From HGM04593 sp045634085 (GTDB taxonomy: Bacteria > Bacteroidota > Bacteroidia > Bacteroidales > Bacteroidaceae), in the NCBI GenBank assembly GCA_045634085.1, contig JAZQZM010000062.1:1-32271 (forward strand): DNA of 32,271 nucleotides. Direction: 5' to 3'. Positions 23,430 to 31,587 of this stretch are shown here, in pieces (the first letter of the stretch is position 1; each line of letters opens with the position of its first letter). The notes beneath the pieces are model-generated. The model did not search any database and was not told the origin of the DNA. It worked only from the letters and a program-made list of their open reading frames with translations. Position numbers and translations under genes: made by a program.

Positions 23430-24464
23430 ATATGGAACAAACAACACAACCCCAACAAGACCAAGTACCCGCCAATGCACAATGGAGAGTTTGACATATC
23501 ACCGATAGCAATATATACAAGCGAGGACAACACTATTTCACTTGATGTAAAATTGGAGAATGAAACCGTTTGGCTTTCACAGGCACAGATGAGTCTATTA
23601 TTTGACAAAGACCAATCTGTAGTTGCAAGACATATTACCAATGTATTTAAAGAAGGAGAACTTGAAGAAAATAGTAATATGCAAATTTTGCATAATACTT
23701 TTTCCAAATACAAACCAACAAAGGTTTATAGTCTAGATGTCATTATTTCCGTCGGCTACCGCGTAAAAAGCAAACGAGGCACACAATTCCGCATTTGGGC
23801 AAACCGCATACTCAAAGACTACATAATCAAAGGTTATGCTATTAACGATAAAATTAGACTTGAGCATTATAACGAACTCAAGGATGTAGTCCGCTTGCTT
23901 GCTCACACCGCAAACACCCAAGAGAAACTCACCGACGACCAATCGATAGGACTATTGTCAGTTGTTACCGACTATGTCTATGCCCTTGACACCCTCGACC
24001 GTTATGACTATCAGCAACTGACCATTGAGAACACCACCAAGGAGGAACGTTTCCACGCAACATACGAAAATGCAATGGAAGCGATTTTGAGCCTGAAAGA
24101 GAAATTTGGCGAAAGTAACCTGTTTGCAAACGAAAAGGACAACTCTTTCAAAAGCTCAATAGGACAAATCTACCAGACATTTGGCGGTGTTGAGCTATAC
24201 CCAAGTGTCGAGGAGAAAGCTGCAATGCTACTCTATCTTGTTACAAAGAACCACTCTTTCAGCGACGGAAACAAACGCATAGCAGCAATGCTTTTCCTTT
24301 GGTTTATGGAACGTAACGGAATACTCTATCGTGCCGACGGCAGCAAACGAATAGCAGACAACACCCTTGTAGCACTTACATTGATGATAGCCGAGAGCCG
24401 CACCGAAGAAAAGGACATAATGGTAAAAGTAGTTGTAAACCTAATCAATCAACAGAACCAATGA
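23427..24464 (+). CDS. RhuM-Fic/Doc fusion protein
   Basis: A protein of up to 345 residues. The N-terminal part (about 25-135; IAIYTSEDNTISLDVKLENETVWLSQAQMSLLFDKDQSVVARHITNVFKEGEL, then VYSLDVIISVGYRVKSKRGTQFRIWANRIL) is the virulence-RhuM DNA-binding-like domain. The C-terminal part (about 205-340) is a Fic/Doc fold with HSFSDGNKR at 276-284. Lys in place of the second Gly of HPFxxGNGR is typical of Doc-like phosphotransferases rather than AMPylases. It may modify a protein such as a translation factor. The start is uncertain: ATG 23427 overlaps a REP hairpin, and ATG 23475 would remove 16 residues. The stop overlaps the next start as ATGA, so the two are translationally coupled. Confidence 0.83.
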   Translation: MIWNKQHNPNKTKYPPMHNGEFDISPIAIYTSEDNTISLDVKLENETVWLSQAQMSLLFDKDQSVVARHITNVFKEGELEENSNMQILHNTFSKYKPTKVYSLDVIISVGYRVKSKRGTQFRIWANRILKDYIIKGYAINDKIRLEHYNELKDVVRLLAHTANTQEKLTDDQSIGLLSVVTDYVYALDTLDRYDYQQLTIENTTKEERFHATYENAMEAILSLKEKFGESNLFANEKDNSFKSSIGQIYQTFGGVELYPSVEEKAAMLLYLVTKNHSFSDGNKRIAAMLFLWFMERNGILYRADGSKRIADNTLVALTLMIAESRTEEKDIMVKVVVNLINQQNQ

Positions 24465-24937
24465 CAACAGAAACCCCACAACTCAACGACCACAACAAGC
24501 AGGAATTTCCACCTATGCATACCACTGAGCACATTCTTAACCAGACTATGGTAAGGATGTTCGGGTGCGAGAGAAGCCGCAATGCACACATTGAACGCAA
24601 GAAGAGCAAGTGCGACTATACCTTGCCCTGTGCGCCCACCGAGGAGCAGATTGCCGCCATTGAGCAGCAGGTAAATGATGTAATAGCGCAGCTGTTGCCT
24701 GTAACTGTAGAGTTTGTAACACGCGAAAACGTACCTGCCGGAGTAGACCTTAGCAAACTGCCTGCCGACGCAAGCGAGACGCTGCGCATTGTACGCGTGG
24801 GCGACTATGACGTGTGTGCATGCATCGGGACACATGTCGCAAACACAAGCGAGATTGGCAAGTTCCGCATCATAAGCCACAGTTTTGAGAATGGCACGCT
24901 TCGTCTGAGGTTCAAACTGGAGCCGTCACAGCAATAA
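24461..24937 (+). CDS. AlaX-like tRNA-editing (threonyl/alanyl-tRNA synthetase SAD) protein
   Basis: A 158-residue protein. MHTTEHILNQTMVRMFG has the H20-x3-H24 zinc motif and CACIGTHVANTSEIGKFRI the C121-x3-H125 motif of the alanyl-tRNA synthetase editing (SAD) domain. This stand-alone form would remove wrongly attached amino acids (Ser or Gly on tRNA-Ala) or a similar adduct. RKKSKCDYTL in between is a conserved strand. Length is short for AlaX but complete for the catalytic core. ATG 24461 overlaps the stop of the RhuM-Fic gene by 4 nt. An internal ATG at the PPMH motif (24518) would cut off the residues just before the first zinc His and is unlikely. Weak -7-like TATCTTCG (24974) lies downstream, before the next gene. 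Confidence 0.82.
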   Translation: MTTETPQLNDHNKQEFPPMHTTEHILNQTMVRMFGCERSRNAHIERKKSKCDYTLPCAPTEEQIAAIEQQVNDVIAQLLPVTVEFVTRENVPAGVDLSKLPADASETLRIVRVGDYDVCACIGTHVANTSEIGKFRIISHSFENGTLRLRFKLEPSQQ

Positions 24938-25005
24938 AGCGGCTACAAAAGCCCTATTTAACGCAAATATTTGTATCTTCGCAGAATATTACAGAACTGC
25001 GCAAA

Positions 25006-26100
25006 ATGGTAAACAGGACCCAACGGATATATACATCAGCTACAGAAGGGGCATTTGAAAAGATGCTCCGCTATACATTGTTGCAGGTTGATGCAGTAGG
25101 GGTGATTAAACTTGCCATTTTCAGTTCACCGACAGACAACTGCGAATACAGGCAGAACCTTGCAACAATAGACAGGGTTGCAAAGGAGATATTCGGTGAG
25201 ACGGCGCCACTCACAAGTTACATTGCGCAAAAGACATCGCACGGCGGCATTACTATTGAAGCGACATACATTGCCGACAGCAATGCAAAAATAGAATACC
25301 ACCGCAACTACAGACTCATCAGCAGTAACGGCTGTACCGAACTGATGACAGGCGGCATTGTCCCCAGGTTTGACGGCGGCACCACTTTCGAGCAGTCGAC
25401 AGACATTTTCGAAGGCATTGCAAAGATGCTTGCCGGCAACGGTTTCCGTCCAAGCGACATCTACCGCCAATGGAACTACATTCAAGGTATTACGGTATTG
25501 AACGACGGTAGCCAGAACTATCAGGAGTTCAACGATGCACGTTCAATCTTCTACAATAGTTGCGACTGGAGCAACGGCTACCCTGCAGCTACAGGCATAG
25601 GTACCGGTGCCGGTGGCGTGATGGTGGAACTGTACGCAATAAAGGGCGAGGGAATCACAGCCAATTCCCCCATAGACAACCCATTGCAGATTGCGGCTCA
25701 CAACTACTCGCAGCAGGTGCTCGACGGCAAGGCCGTGCAGCAACTTGGCGAGAGAACGACGCCCAAGTTCGAGAGGGCCCGCCTGCTTGGGAACAAAATC
25801 TACATCTCGGGTACAGCAGCCATAAAAGGTGAGAACAGCAACTTCAGCAACAATGCGGTAGAGCAGGCGGCCGAGACAATGGAGATTATGGACAGGCTTG
25901 TAGCAACCGACAATATACCGGCAACAAATAACGGTGCACAGTATGACCTGTTGCGCGTGTATGTGAAGAGGGAGTGCGACATCCCTGCAGTCAGCACATA
26001 CATGGAGGAGCACTACCCTGCCGTACCCAAACACTATCTTGTGGCGGACGTATGCCGTCCCGAGCTTCTCATTGAGATTGAGGGCGTGGCACACATCTGA
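25006..26100 (+). CDS. RidA-like protein of the FkbO/Hyg5 chorismatase type
   Basis: A 364-residue protein of two related halves. The C-terminal third is a recognisable RidA/YjgF fold (KIYISGTAAIKGENSNFSNNAVEQAAETMEIMDRLV, YDLLRVYVKRECDIPAVSTYMEEHYP, HYLVADVCRPELLIEIEGVA). The middle carries RQWNYIQGITVLNDGSQNYQEFNDARSIFY, similar to chorismatases of the FkbO/Hyg5 family, which hydrolyse chorismate to dihydroxycyclohexadienoate or 3-hydroxybenzoate. Bacteroidetes homologues have no proven substrate, so the chorismate link is inferred. A 68-nt gap separates it from the AlaX gene. A 53-nt gap separates it from the peptidase. It lacks a signal peptide. Confidence 0.65.
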   Translation: MVNRTQRIYTSATEGAFEKMLRYTLLQVDAVGVIKLAIFSSPTDNCEYRQNLATIDRVAKEIFGETAPLTSYIAQKTSHGGITIEATYIADSNAKIEYHRNYRLISSNGCTELMTGGIVPRFDGGTTFEQSTDIFEGIAKMLAGNGFRPSDIYRQWNYIQGITVLNDGSQNYQEFNDARSIFYNSCDWSNGYPAATGIGTGAGGVMVELYAIKGEGITANSPIDNPLQIAAHNYSQQVLDGKAVQQLGERTTPKFERARLLGNKIYISGTAAIKGENSNFSNNAVEQAAETMEIMDRLVATDNIPATNNGAQYDLLRVYVKRECDIPAVSTYMEEHYPAVPKHYLVADVCRPELLIEIEGVAHI

Positions 26101-26153
26101 GCCATATGCCTGTCCCCCACATACGCAAGAATCACAACTAACACATAATCCAT

Positions 26154-28271
26154 ATGAAACTAAAAAAAACAATTCTGATGACAGCTTTATCATTGGCTCT
26201 ATGCGGATGCTCTACAAAGGAGGCACAGACCGAACAAGGCAACCCATTCTTCAGTGAGTTCAACACACCTTACGGTATTGCACCGTTTGCCGACATCACC
26301 ATCGAGCACTACCGCGAGGGCATGCTCAAAGGCATGGAGGAGCAGAAGGCCGAGATTGAGGCAATCATTAACAACAGCGAGGCACCCACTTTCGAGAACA
26401 CAATACTTGCCCTTGACAAGAGTGGACAGCTGCTGCGCAAGGTACGCGGTACCTTCAGCCCACTCTCAAGCAGCAACTCAAACGACGAGTTCCGTGCACT
26501 GCAGAAGGAGATGTCACCACTCTCATCTACACACAACGACGACATCTACCTCAACGAGAAACTGTTCGCACGCGTAAAGAGTGTGTACGACTCAAAAGAG
26601 TCACTCGACCTCACTGCCGAGCAGGCAAAGGTTCTTGACAACATCTACAAGCGCTTTGTAAACAGCGGCGCCAACCTAAACGAGGAACAGAAGTCACAGC
26701 TGCGCGAGATAAACAAGGAACTGTCGATGCTGCAGCTTACATTCTCACAGAACCTGCTGCATGAAACGAACAACTCGTTTGTTATTGCCGAAACTCTTGA
26801 GGAACTCAAGAGTTTGCCACAGGCGAACATTGACGCAGCAGCAAAGATGGCAGCCGACAACGGACAGCCGGGCAAATGGATGTTCAACATGCAGCGCCCA
26901 AGCTGCAACCCGGTGCTGCAGTATTGCGAGAACCGCGAACTGCGTGAGAAGGTATACAACGCATATTACAACCGTGGCAACCAGAACAACGAGTACGACA
27001 GTAAGGAGATTTGCGCAAAGATTGTAGCAAAGCGCCTTGAGAAAGCAAAACTCATGGGTTATGAGAACTATGCACAGATGGTTCTTGAGGACCGCATGGC
27101 AAAGACCCCCGAGGCTGTATATGACCTACTGATGCAGGTGTGGACACCGGCTGTTGCCAAGGCAAAGGAGGAACTCGATGACATCCGCGCCGAGATTCGC
27201 AAGGAGGGCAAGAACTTTGAGCCTGCAGGCTGGGACTACATGTACTACCTTGACAAGGCAAAGAAGGCAAAGTATGCCGTTGATGAGCAGGAAATCAAGA
27301 ATTACATGGAGGCAAACAACGTGATGGAAGGTATTTTCTACGTTGCAAACAAGCTCTACGGTATCACATTCAAGGAGATTACCGACAAGGTTCCTGCATA
27401 CGAGCCGACAGCAAAGGCTTATGAGGTAATTGACAAGGACGGCACTCTGCTTGCAATATTCTATAGCGACCAGTTCACACGCGAGGGCAAGAACGCCGGC
27501 GCATGGTGTACATCGTTCCGTCCACAGAGCTATGACGAAAACGGCAACCGCATTGTCCCCATTGTTGTAAACAGCTGCAACATGACACCGGCTACAGAGA
27601 ACACCCCTGCTTTGCAGAGCATTGATAACGTAAAGACAATGTTCCACGAGTTCGGTCACGCACTCCACAACTTCATGCGCGATGTCCAGTACAGTGGCGC
27701 AAGCGGCGTTGAACGCGACTTTGTAGAGTTGCCATCGCAGATCAACGAGCACTGGGCACTGGAACCCGAGGTACTTGCAGTATATGCAAAGCACTACCAG
27801 ACAGGCGAGATCATTCCAATGGAACTTGTTGAAAAAATCCAGGAGAGTGACAAGTATGGCCAGGGTTTCGCTACCGTAGAATACATTGCAGCATCACTCA
27901 GCGACATGGACCTCCACGTACTTACAGAGATCCCCGCCAACCTCAACGTAATGGATTTTGAGGCCGAGGGTCTTGCAAAGCGCGGCATCCCTTCACAGAT
28001 TCTGCCACGTTACCGCATGACAAACTTCAGCCACACAATGGGCGGCGGCTACACAGCCGGCTACTACAGCTACATGTGGGCCGAAGTGCTTGACGCCGAT
28101 GCATTTGATGCATTCAAGGAAACAGGCGATATCTTCAACCAGGAGGTAGCAGCCAAGTTCCGCAACCACGTGCTCACCCCGGGCGGCATTGAGGACGGAA
28201 TGACAATGTACAAGAAGTTCCGCGGACGCGAACCAAAGATTGACGCGCTGCTGCGCAACAGAGGTTTCTAA
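26154..28271 (+). CDS. dcp: Peptidyl-dipeptidase Dcp-like M3 metallopeptidase, lipoprotein
   Basis: A 705-residue M3-family zinc peptidase. The N-terminus MKLKKTILMTALSLALCGCSTKEAQ is a lipoprotein signal with the acylated Cys in LCGC, so the enzyme is membrane-anchored in the envelope. The zinc site is HEFGH at 498-502 with the third ligand E525 in DFVELPSQINEHW. A late YSGASGVERDF and SHTMGGGYTAGYYSYMWAEVLDADAFDAF are M3 signatures that help bind the peptide. It removes C-terminal dipeptides. Length and domain order match Dcp. A hairpin at 28294-28333 follows the stop. Exported Dcp-like enzymes are common in Bacteroidales. Confidence 0.92.
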   Translation: MKLKKTILMTALSLALCGCSTKEAQTEQGNPFFSEFNTPYGIAPFADITIEHYREGMLKGMEEQKAEIEAIINNSEAPTFENTILALDKSGQLLRKVRGTFSPLSSSNSNDEFRALQKEMSPLSSTHNDDIYLNEKLFARVKSVYDSKESLDLTAEQAKVLDNIYKRFVNSGANLNEEQKSQLREINKELSMLQLTFSQNLLHETNNSFVIAETLEELKSLPQANIDAAAKMAADNGQPGKWMFNMQRPSCNPVLQYCENRELREKVYNAYYNRGNQNNEYDSKEICAKIVAKRLEKAKLMGYENYAQMVLEDRMAKTPEAVYDLLMQVWTPAVAKAKEELDDIRAEIRKEGKNFEPAGWDYMYYLDKAKKAKYAVDEQEIKNYMEANNVMEGIFYVANKLYGITFKEITDKVPAYEPTAKAYEVIDKDGTLLAIFYSDQFTREGKNAGAWCTSFRPQSYDENGNRIVPIVVNSCNMTPATENTPALQSIDNVKTMFHEFGHALHNFMRDVQYSGASGVERDFVELPSQINEHWALEPEVLAVYAKHYQTGEIIPMELVEKIQESDKYGQGFATVEYIAASLSDMDLHVLTEIPANLNVMDFEAEGLAKRGIPSQILPRYRMTNFSHTMGGGYTAGYYSYMWAEVLDADAFDAFKETGDIFNQEVAAKFRNHVLTPGGIEDGMTMYKKFRGREPKIDALLRNRGF

Positions 28272-28293
28272 GCAGAAAGTTGAAGACAGCATG

Positions 28294-28333
28294 AATTAAG
28301 CGAGAGAACGCAACAGTGTTCTCTCGCTTAATT
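28294..28333 (+). terminator. 16-bp perfect hairpin after the peptidase gene
   Basis: Positions 28294-28309 and 28318-28333 are perfect reverse complements (AAGCGAGAGAAC/GTTCTCTCGCTT core) with an 8-nt loop, 22 nt after the stop. The T-tract is weak. It most probably ends the peptidase transcript. Confidence 0.65.
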
Positions 28334-28374
28334 TATGCTAAATACATATTCATCTACAAACAAACACACTACTC

Positions 28375-28527
28375 ATGGCATTATATAGTCAAACGGAGGC
28401 GGCCGGCGGGTACTCAATAAGTCACTCTGACGAGAGACTGCGGCCCGGTCAACACCTGCATCACATTGGGGTCGTTATTACCCATGCGCGGCTGCCGACG
28501 TTTGATTTTAAAGAACCAATTGTTTAA
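28375..28527 (+). CDS. Candidate 50-residue small protein of unknown function
   Basis: ATG 28375 opens a 50-codon frame to TAA at 28525-28527, ending 21 nt before the Hsp20 gene. The peptide MALYSQTEAAGGYSISHSDE is followed by RLRPGQHLHHIGVVITHARLPTFDFKEPIV. It is polar and basic with four His in a short span. The DNA from 28396 to 28500 is much richer in G+C than the A/T-rich flanks, and its codons (CGG, GGG, ACG) differ from the neighbours. I recognise no family. It may be a real small protein, a leader of the Hsp20 gene, or a non-coding structured region. Confidence 0.3.
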   Translation: MALYSQTEAAGGYSISHSDERLRPGQHLHHIGVVITHARLPTFDFKEPIV

Positions 28528-28548
28528 CAACCAAAAAATCAAGAGACC

Positions 28549-29034
28549 ATGAGTATGCCAATGAAACATGGAGGCCAGCATTGGGTTCCAAGTATCTTCA
28601 ATGACTTTTTCAACAACGAGTTCATTGTACGCAACAGTTCAACAGCCCCTGCAATCAACGTATTCGAGACCGACAAGGAGTACAAGGTCGAGGTTGCCGC
28701 AGCCGGCATGTGCAAGGATGACTTCAAGATAAGCATCGACAACGACAACGACCTCACCATCACAATGGAGAAGAACTGCAACTGCGGTTGCGACGGCAAG
28801 GAGAAAGAGTGCAAGGATGAGAAAGGCAAGGAGAAGGAGGAGTGCGAATGCAAAGGACGCTACATACGCCGCGAATTCTCATACACCAAGTTCCAGCAGA
28901 CACTCATCATGCCCGAGAATGCCGACACTGCAAAGATTGAGGCCAAGGTAAAGCATGGAGTGCTGCACATACAGATTCCCAAGAAGAGCATCAGCCCCGA
29001 GGATAAAGTTGCAAGGATAATCAAAATAGAATAA
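28549..29034 (+). CDS. Hsp20/alpha-crystallin small heat-shock protein with Cys-rich insert
   Basis: A 161-residue chaperone. The N-terminal IFNDFFNNEF (16-25) and the alpha-crystallin domain (about 34-148: APAINVFETDKEYKVEVAAAGMCKDDFKISIDNDNDLTITME, then YIRREFSYTKFQQTLIMPENADTAKIEAKVKHGVLHIQIPK) are clear. GVLHIQIPK is the conserved A-x-x-x-n-G-v-L motif variant. It would hold unfolded proteins in the cytoplasm. Between strands, residues 75-103 (EKNCNCGCDGKEKECKDEKG…) form an insert with Cys at 77, 79, 81, 88, 99 and 101 and many Lys/Glu. Usual Bacteroidales Hsp20 proteins have a Lys/Glu/His loop without Cys here. The insert may bind metal or sense oxidation. ATG 28549 is followed by other Met codons at 28555 and 28561. 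Confidence 0.88.
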   Translation: MSMPMKHGGQHWVPSIFNDFFNNEFIVRNSSTAPAINVFETDKEYKVEVAAAGMCKDDFKISIDNDNDLTITMEKNCNCGCDGKEKECKDEKGKEKEECECKGRYIRREFSYTKFQQTLIMPENADTAKIEAKVKHGVLHIQIPKKSISPEDKVARIIKIE

Positions 29035-29078
29035 TACATATAAAGGTGTTGCGCACGTGCGCAACACCTTTATATGTA
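29035..29078. terminator. Perfect 44-bp palindrome, bidirectional terminator
   Basis: Positions 29035-29056 and 29057-29078 are exact reverse complements (core GGTGTTGCGCAC/GTGCGCAACACC, A+T-rich outer arms). It begins directly after the Hsp20 stop codon and lies 20 nt before the end of the convergent beta-galactosidase gene, so it serves both transcripts. Confidence 0.8.
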
Positions 29079-29097
29079 TACATGAACACAAATTATA

Positions 29098-31413
29098 TTA
29101 CTCGTACAGGAAGAACTGCGGACGGCCATAGAGGCGGAAATCCTTTATACAGCCCGGCAGGTTCACATCGCGCATGTTGATGCGGAAGCCCTTTACAGTA
29201 CGTATGTTTCCAAGGTCAATTATCAGCTGGTGAGGCAGAACCTTCACATCCTTCTTCCACGCCGAATGCCAATAGGTTGCCACATCGCCGTCAATAGCAT
29301 CCTCGGCAACACCCTCGCCAAGAGCCTCGGTATTGGTGTGTACAATCTCCCATTTGTCCTTGTTTATTGGGTTACCGTTCTCATCAAGCAGTTCAATCTC
29401 GCATATGCATGAGTGCTTGCCGTCATATGTGCTCTGGATATCGATACACAGGTGACGCAGAGTCTTCATACCGTCGAACATGAACTCCTGCCAGCCGGTC
29501 TTCTGCTCCACAGTACCCTTGAATATTCCGTCAAACTCATCGAGGACAGGAACGCGGTTATACTGACGCGATGACTTGAAGGCATTCTTGTCGGGACCAA
29601 GTACGTTGAGGATAGGCTTGTCAACACCGCAGAGAGTGCGCTTGCCGGTATACTCCATCTCAAATACCACAATCTCGTTCTCGCCCTCCTTGAGCCAAGG
29701 AGCAGGCAAGTACATTGTCTGCTGTGGACCAATGCCCCAGAACTTGCCAAGAGACTTGCCGTTCACCCAAACTGCACCCTTGCCCCAACCAGTCATGTCA
29801 ACAAAAGTATCGCCCACCTTGTCAACAGTGAATGTACCGCGGTAGAAGCCCGGGAGATTACCCTCATAACGCACCTTGGGGAAACGGAACTTGCTCACAT
29901 CGGCACGGTGCAACGGCAGCGATGTGGTTGTCCAGCCTGTAAGTTCGTTGCCGTTGAAGAGCACACGTTTTGTTATACCCTTGAGGTTGTTCACAAGATC
30001 CTTGCCATAGTTCACACGGCCACCGTTCTCAACAAGTATTCCAAGAACCGAGTTAGGCTCGGTCACGTTCAGCGCTATGCTGTTCTGGTGGAAACGGCGG
30101 TCAATGCTGCCCACTACCTCACCGTTGAGCATTACCACTGCATAGTCACGCAGTTCGTCAAGCACCAGTTTGCCGCTGTCGGGAACTGCAACCGTTGTCT
30201 GGTAATACATGTATCCATAGTCCTGCATCATAGCCTCAAAAGTCTGAGGATGCTCTGCCTCTACACTCTTGCCGTACGCAATTGACAACGGCGCCCACTC
30301 GGTTAGCTCCACAGGAGCAAACGTTGTTGTAGGGTTATCGGCCGGCACAGGAGGCAGCACCTTACCCTTTGGAAGATTCTTCTGTATCACCTCGCGGAAG
30401 GCATGATATTTGGGATAGGCATTTCCATACTCGCCAAGCGGTGCGTCATAGTCGTAGCTTGTGGGCTGTGGCTCATACGAACCATTGTTTGTATTGGCAC
30501 CATTGGTGTATGCGAAGTTTGTTCCTCCATGGAACATGTAGATACTTACCGACACGTCGTGGCTCAGCATCCAGTCAAGCTGCTGCGCAGGGCGCTGATA
30601 GTTCACTGCCGAGTGAGGCAAGCCCCAGACATCGAACCACGCAGGATAGAACTCCGCTACAAAGTATGGACCACCGGGCCAGTAACGGTCAATTGAACGC
30701 ATGATGTCATCACCCACAGCACCGTTCACGGTCGGCAGAATACCCGGAATGTAACCGTTAGGCATCTGACCCGAGCCGTCGCATGTCATCAGAGGAACGT
30801 TGAAACCGGCATTCTTTATCATCTCGGCAAGCTTGCCAAGGTAAACCTTGTCGTTGCTGTATGAACCGTACTCATTCTCAACCTGCACCATGATTATGTT
30901 TCCGCCATTGGTGACAGTGTGCGGAGCAAGCTGCTCGCCAAGCGCATTCAGGTAACGTTCGCAGGCAGCAAGGAATGCCGGGTTGTCGCTGCGCCACTTG
31001 AGAGTACTGTCATTCTGTAGCCAATAGGGATAACCACCGAAGTCAAACTCGGCACACACATATGGACCTGGACGAAGGAGCACGAAGAGTCCCTCCTCGG
31101 CAGCAATCTCCACAAAGCGCGCGATGTCGGCCTGACCTTCGAAATTGAACTCACCCGGTTGTGGTTCATGTACAGCCCAGAACACATAGGCCGAGATAGT
31201 ATTCAATCCCATGGCTTTTGCACGCTGCATGCGGTCGCGCCAATACTCTACCGGAATACGCGGATAATGCATCTCACCGCAGATGAGCTGCACCTTATCG
31301 CCGTCGTAAAGGAACTTGCCGTCCTTTACCTCAAATGTATGCTTGCGGTGAGTGGCACAACTGCCAAGCAACAAAGCCACAGCAAGCAACATGAACAATA
31401 GCGTTTTTCTCAT
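29098..31413 (-). CDS. GH35 beta-galactosidase, exported lipoprotein
   Basis: A 771-residue glycoside hydrolase. MRKTLLFMLLAVALLLGSCATH is a lipoprotein signal with acylated Cys19 in the LGSC lipobox. The GH35 barrel begins at GEMHYPRIPVEYWRDRMQRAKAMGLNTISAYVFW. The acid/base is E181 in VQVENEYGSY and the nucleophile E254 in FVAEFYPAWFDVWG. SIYMFHGGTNFAYTNGAN follows. After the barrel come beta-sandwich domains with VWVNGKSLGKFWGIGPQQTMYLPAPWL, and a C-terminal F5/8-type-C-like domain (from about 640: WQEFMFDGMKTLRHLCIDIQ, ATYWHSAW, IIDLGNIRTVKGFRI). It removes beta-linked galactose from glycans at the cell surface or periplasm. No SusC/SusD pair is next to it. A possible A+T-rich promoter region is at 31414-31500. 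Confidence 0.93.
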   Translation of the reverse strand: MRKTLLFMLLAVALLLGSCATHRKHTFEVKDGKFLYDGDKVQLICGEMHYPRIPVEYWRDRMQRAKAMGLNTISAYVFWAVHEPQPGEFNFEGQADIARFVEIAAEEGLFVLLRPGPYVCAEFDFGGYPYWLQNDSTLKWRSDNPAFLAACERYLNALGEQLAPHTVTNGGNIIMVQVENEYGSYSNDKVYLGKLAEMIKNAGFNVPLMTCDGSGQMPNGYIPGILPTVNGAVGDDIMRSIDRYWPGGPYFVAEFYPAWFDVWGLPHSAVNYQRPAQQLDWMLSHDVSVSIYMFHGGTNFAYTNGANTNNGSYEPQPTSYDYDAPLGEYGNAYPKYHAFREVIQKNLPKGKVLPPVPADNPTTTFAPVELTEWAPLSIAYGKSVEAEHPQTFEAMMQDYGYMYYQTTVAVPDSGKLVLDELRDYAVVMLNGEVVGSIDRRFHQNSIALNVTEPNSVLGILVENGGRVNYGKDLVNNLKGITKRVLFNGNELTGWTTTSLPLHRADVSKFRFPKVRYEGNLPGFYRGTFTVDKVGDTFVDMTGWGKGAVWVNGKSLGKFWGIGPQQTMYLPAPWLKEGENEIVVFEMEYTGKRTLCGVDKPILNVLGPDKNAFKSSRQYNRVPVLDEFDGIFKGTVEQKTGWQEFMFDGMKTLRHLCIDIQSTYDGKHSCICEIELLDENGNPINKDKWEIVHTNTEALGEGVAEDAIDGDVATYWHSAWKKDVKVLPHQLIIDLGNIRTVKGFRINMRDVNLPGCIKDFRLYGRPQFFLYE

Positions 31414-31534
31414 AACATTTATTTATGATTGTTGATATTATATATTAATAAGGTAATCTGTGATAAAGATAATCAAATCCGTTATGATTAAAAAATATAG
31501 CGGTCCGTTTTTTGAATATACCTCTAAAACAAAA

Positions 31535-31560
31535 AGGGGCTTCACAATTGTGAAGCCCCT
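31535..31560 (-). terminator. Rho-independent terminator of the gap gene
   Basis: A 26-bp perfect palindrome (31535-31547/31548-31560, AGGGGCTTCACAA/TTGTGAAGCCCCT). On the minus strand it is followed by TTTTTGTTTTA, giving a classical hairpin with a U-run, 27 nt downstream of the gap stop codon. Confidence 0.8.
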
Positions 31561-31587
31561 CATGTCGGGTATTGTATGCTTATATAA

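Noticed and set aside
23332..23430. CRISPR array
   Set aside because: There are only two imperfect palindromic units of different spacing and no spacers; they are REP-like.
23431..23493. 20-codon ORF (MEQTTQPQQ…) at the start of the RhuM-Fic gene
   Set aside because: Out of frame with the conserved protein and low-complexity. It could be a leader peptide, but nothing supports this.
27126..27794. 222-codon antisense ORF inside the M3 peptidase gene, and similar ones at 25543-26193
   Set aside because: These are mirror images of strongly biased codons in well-recognised genes, with Cys/Val/His-rich meaningless products.
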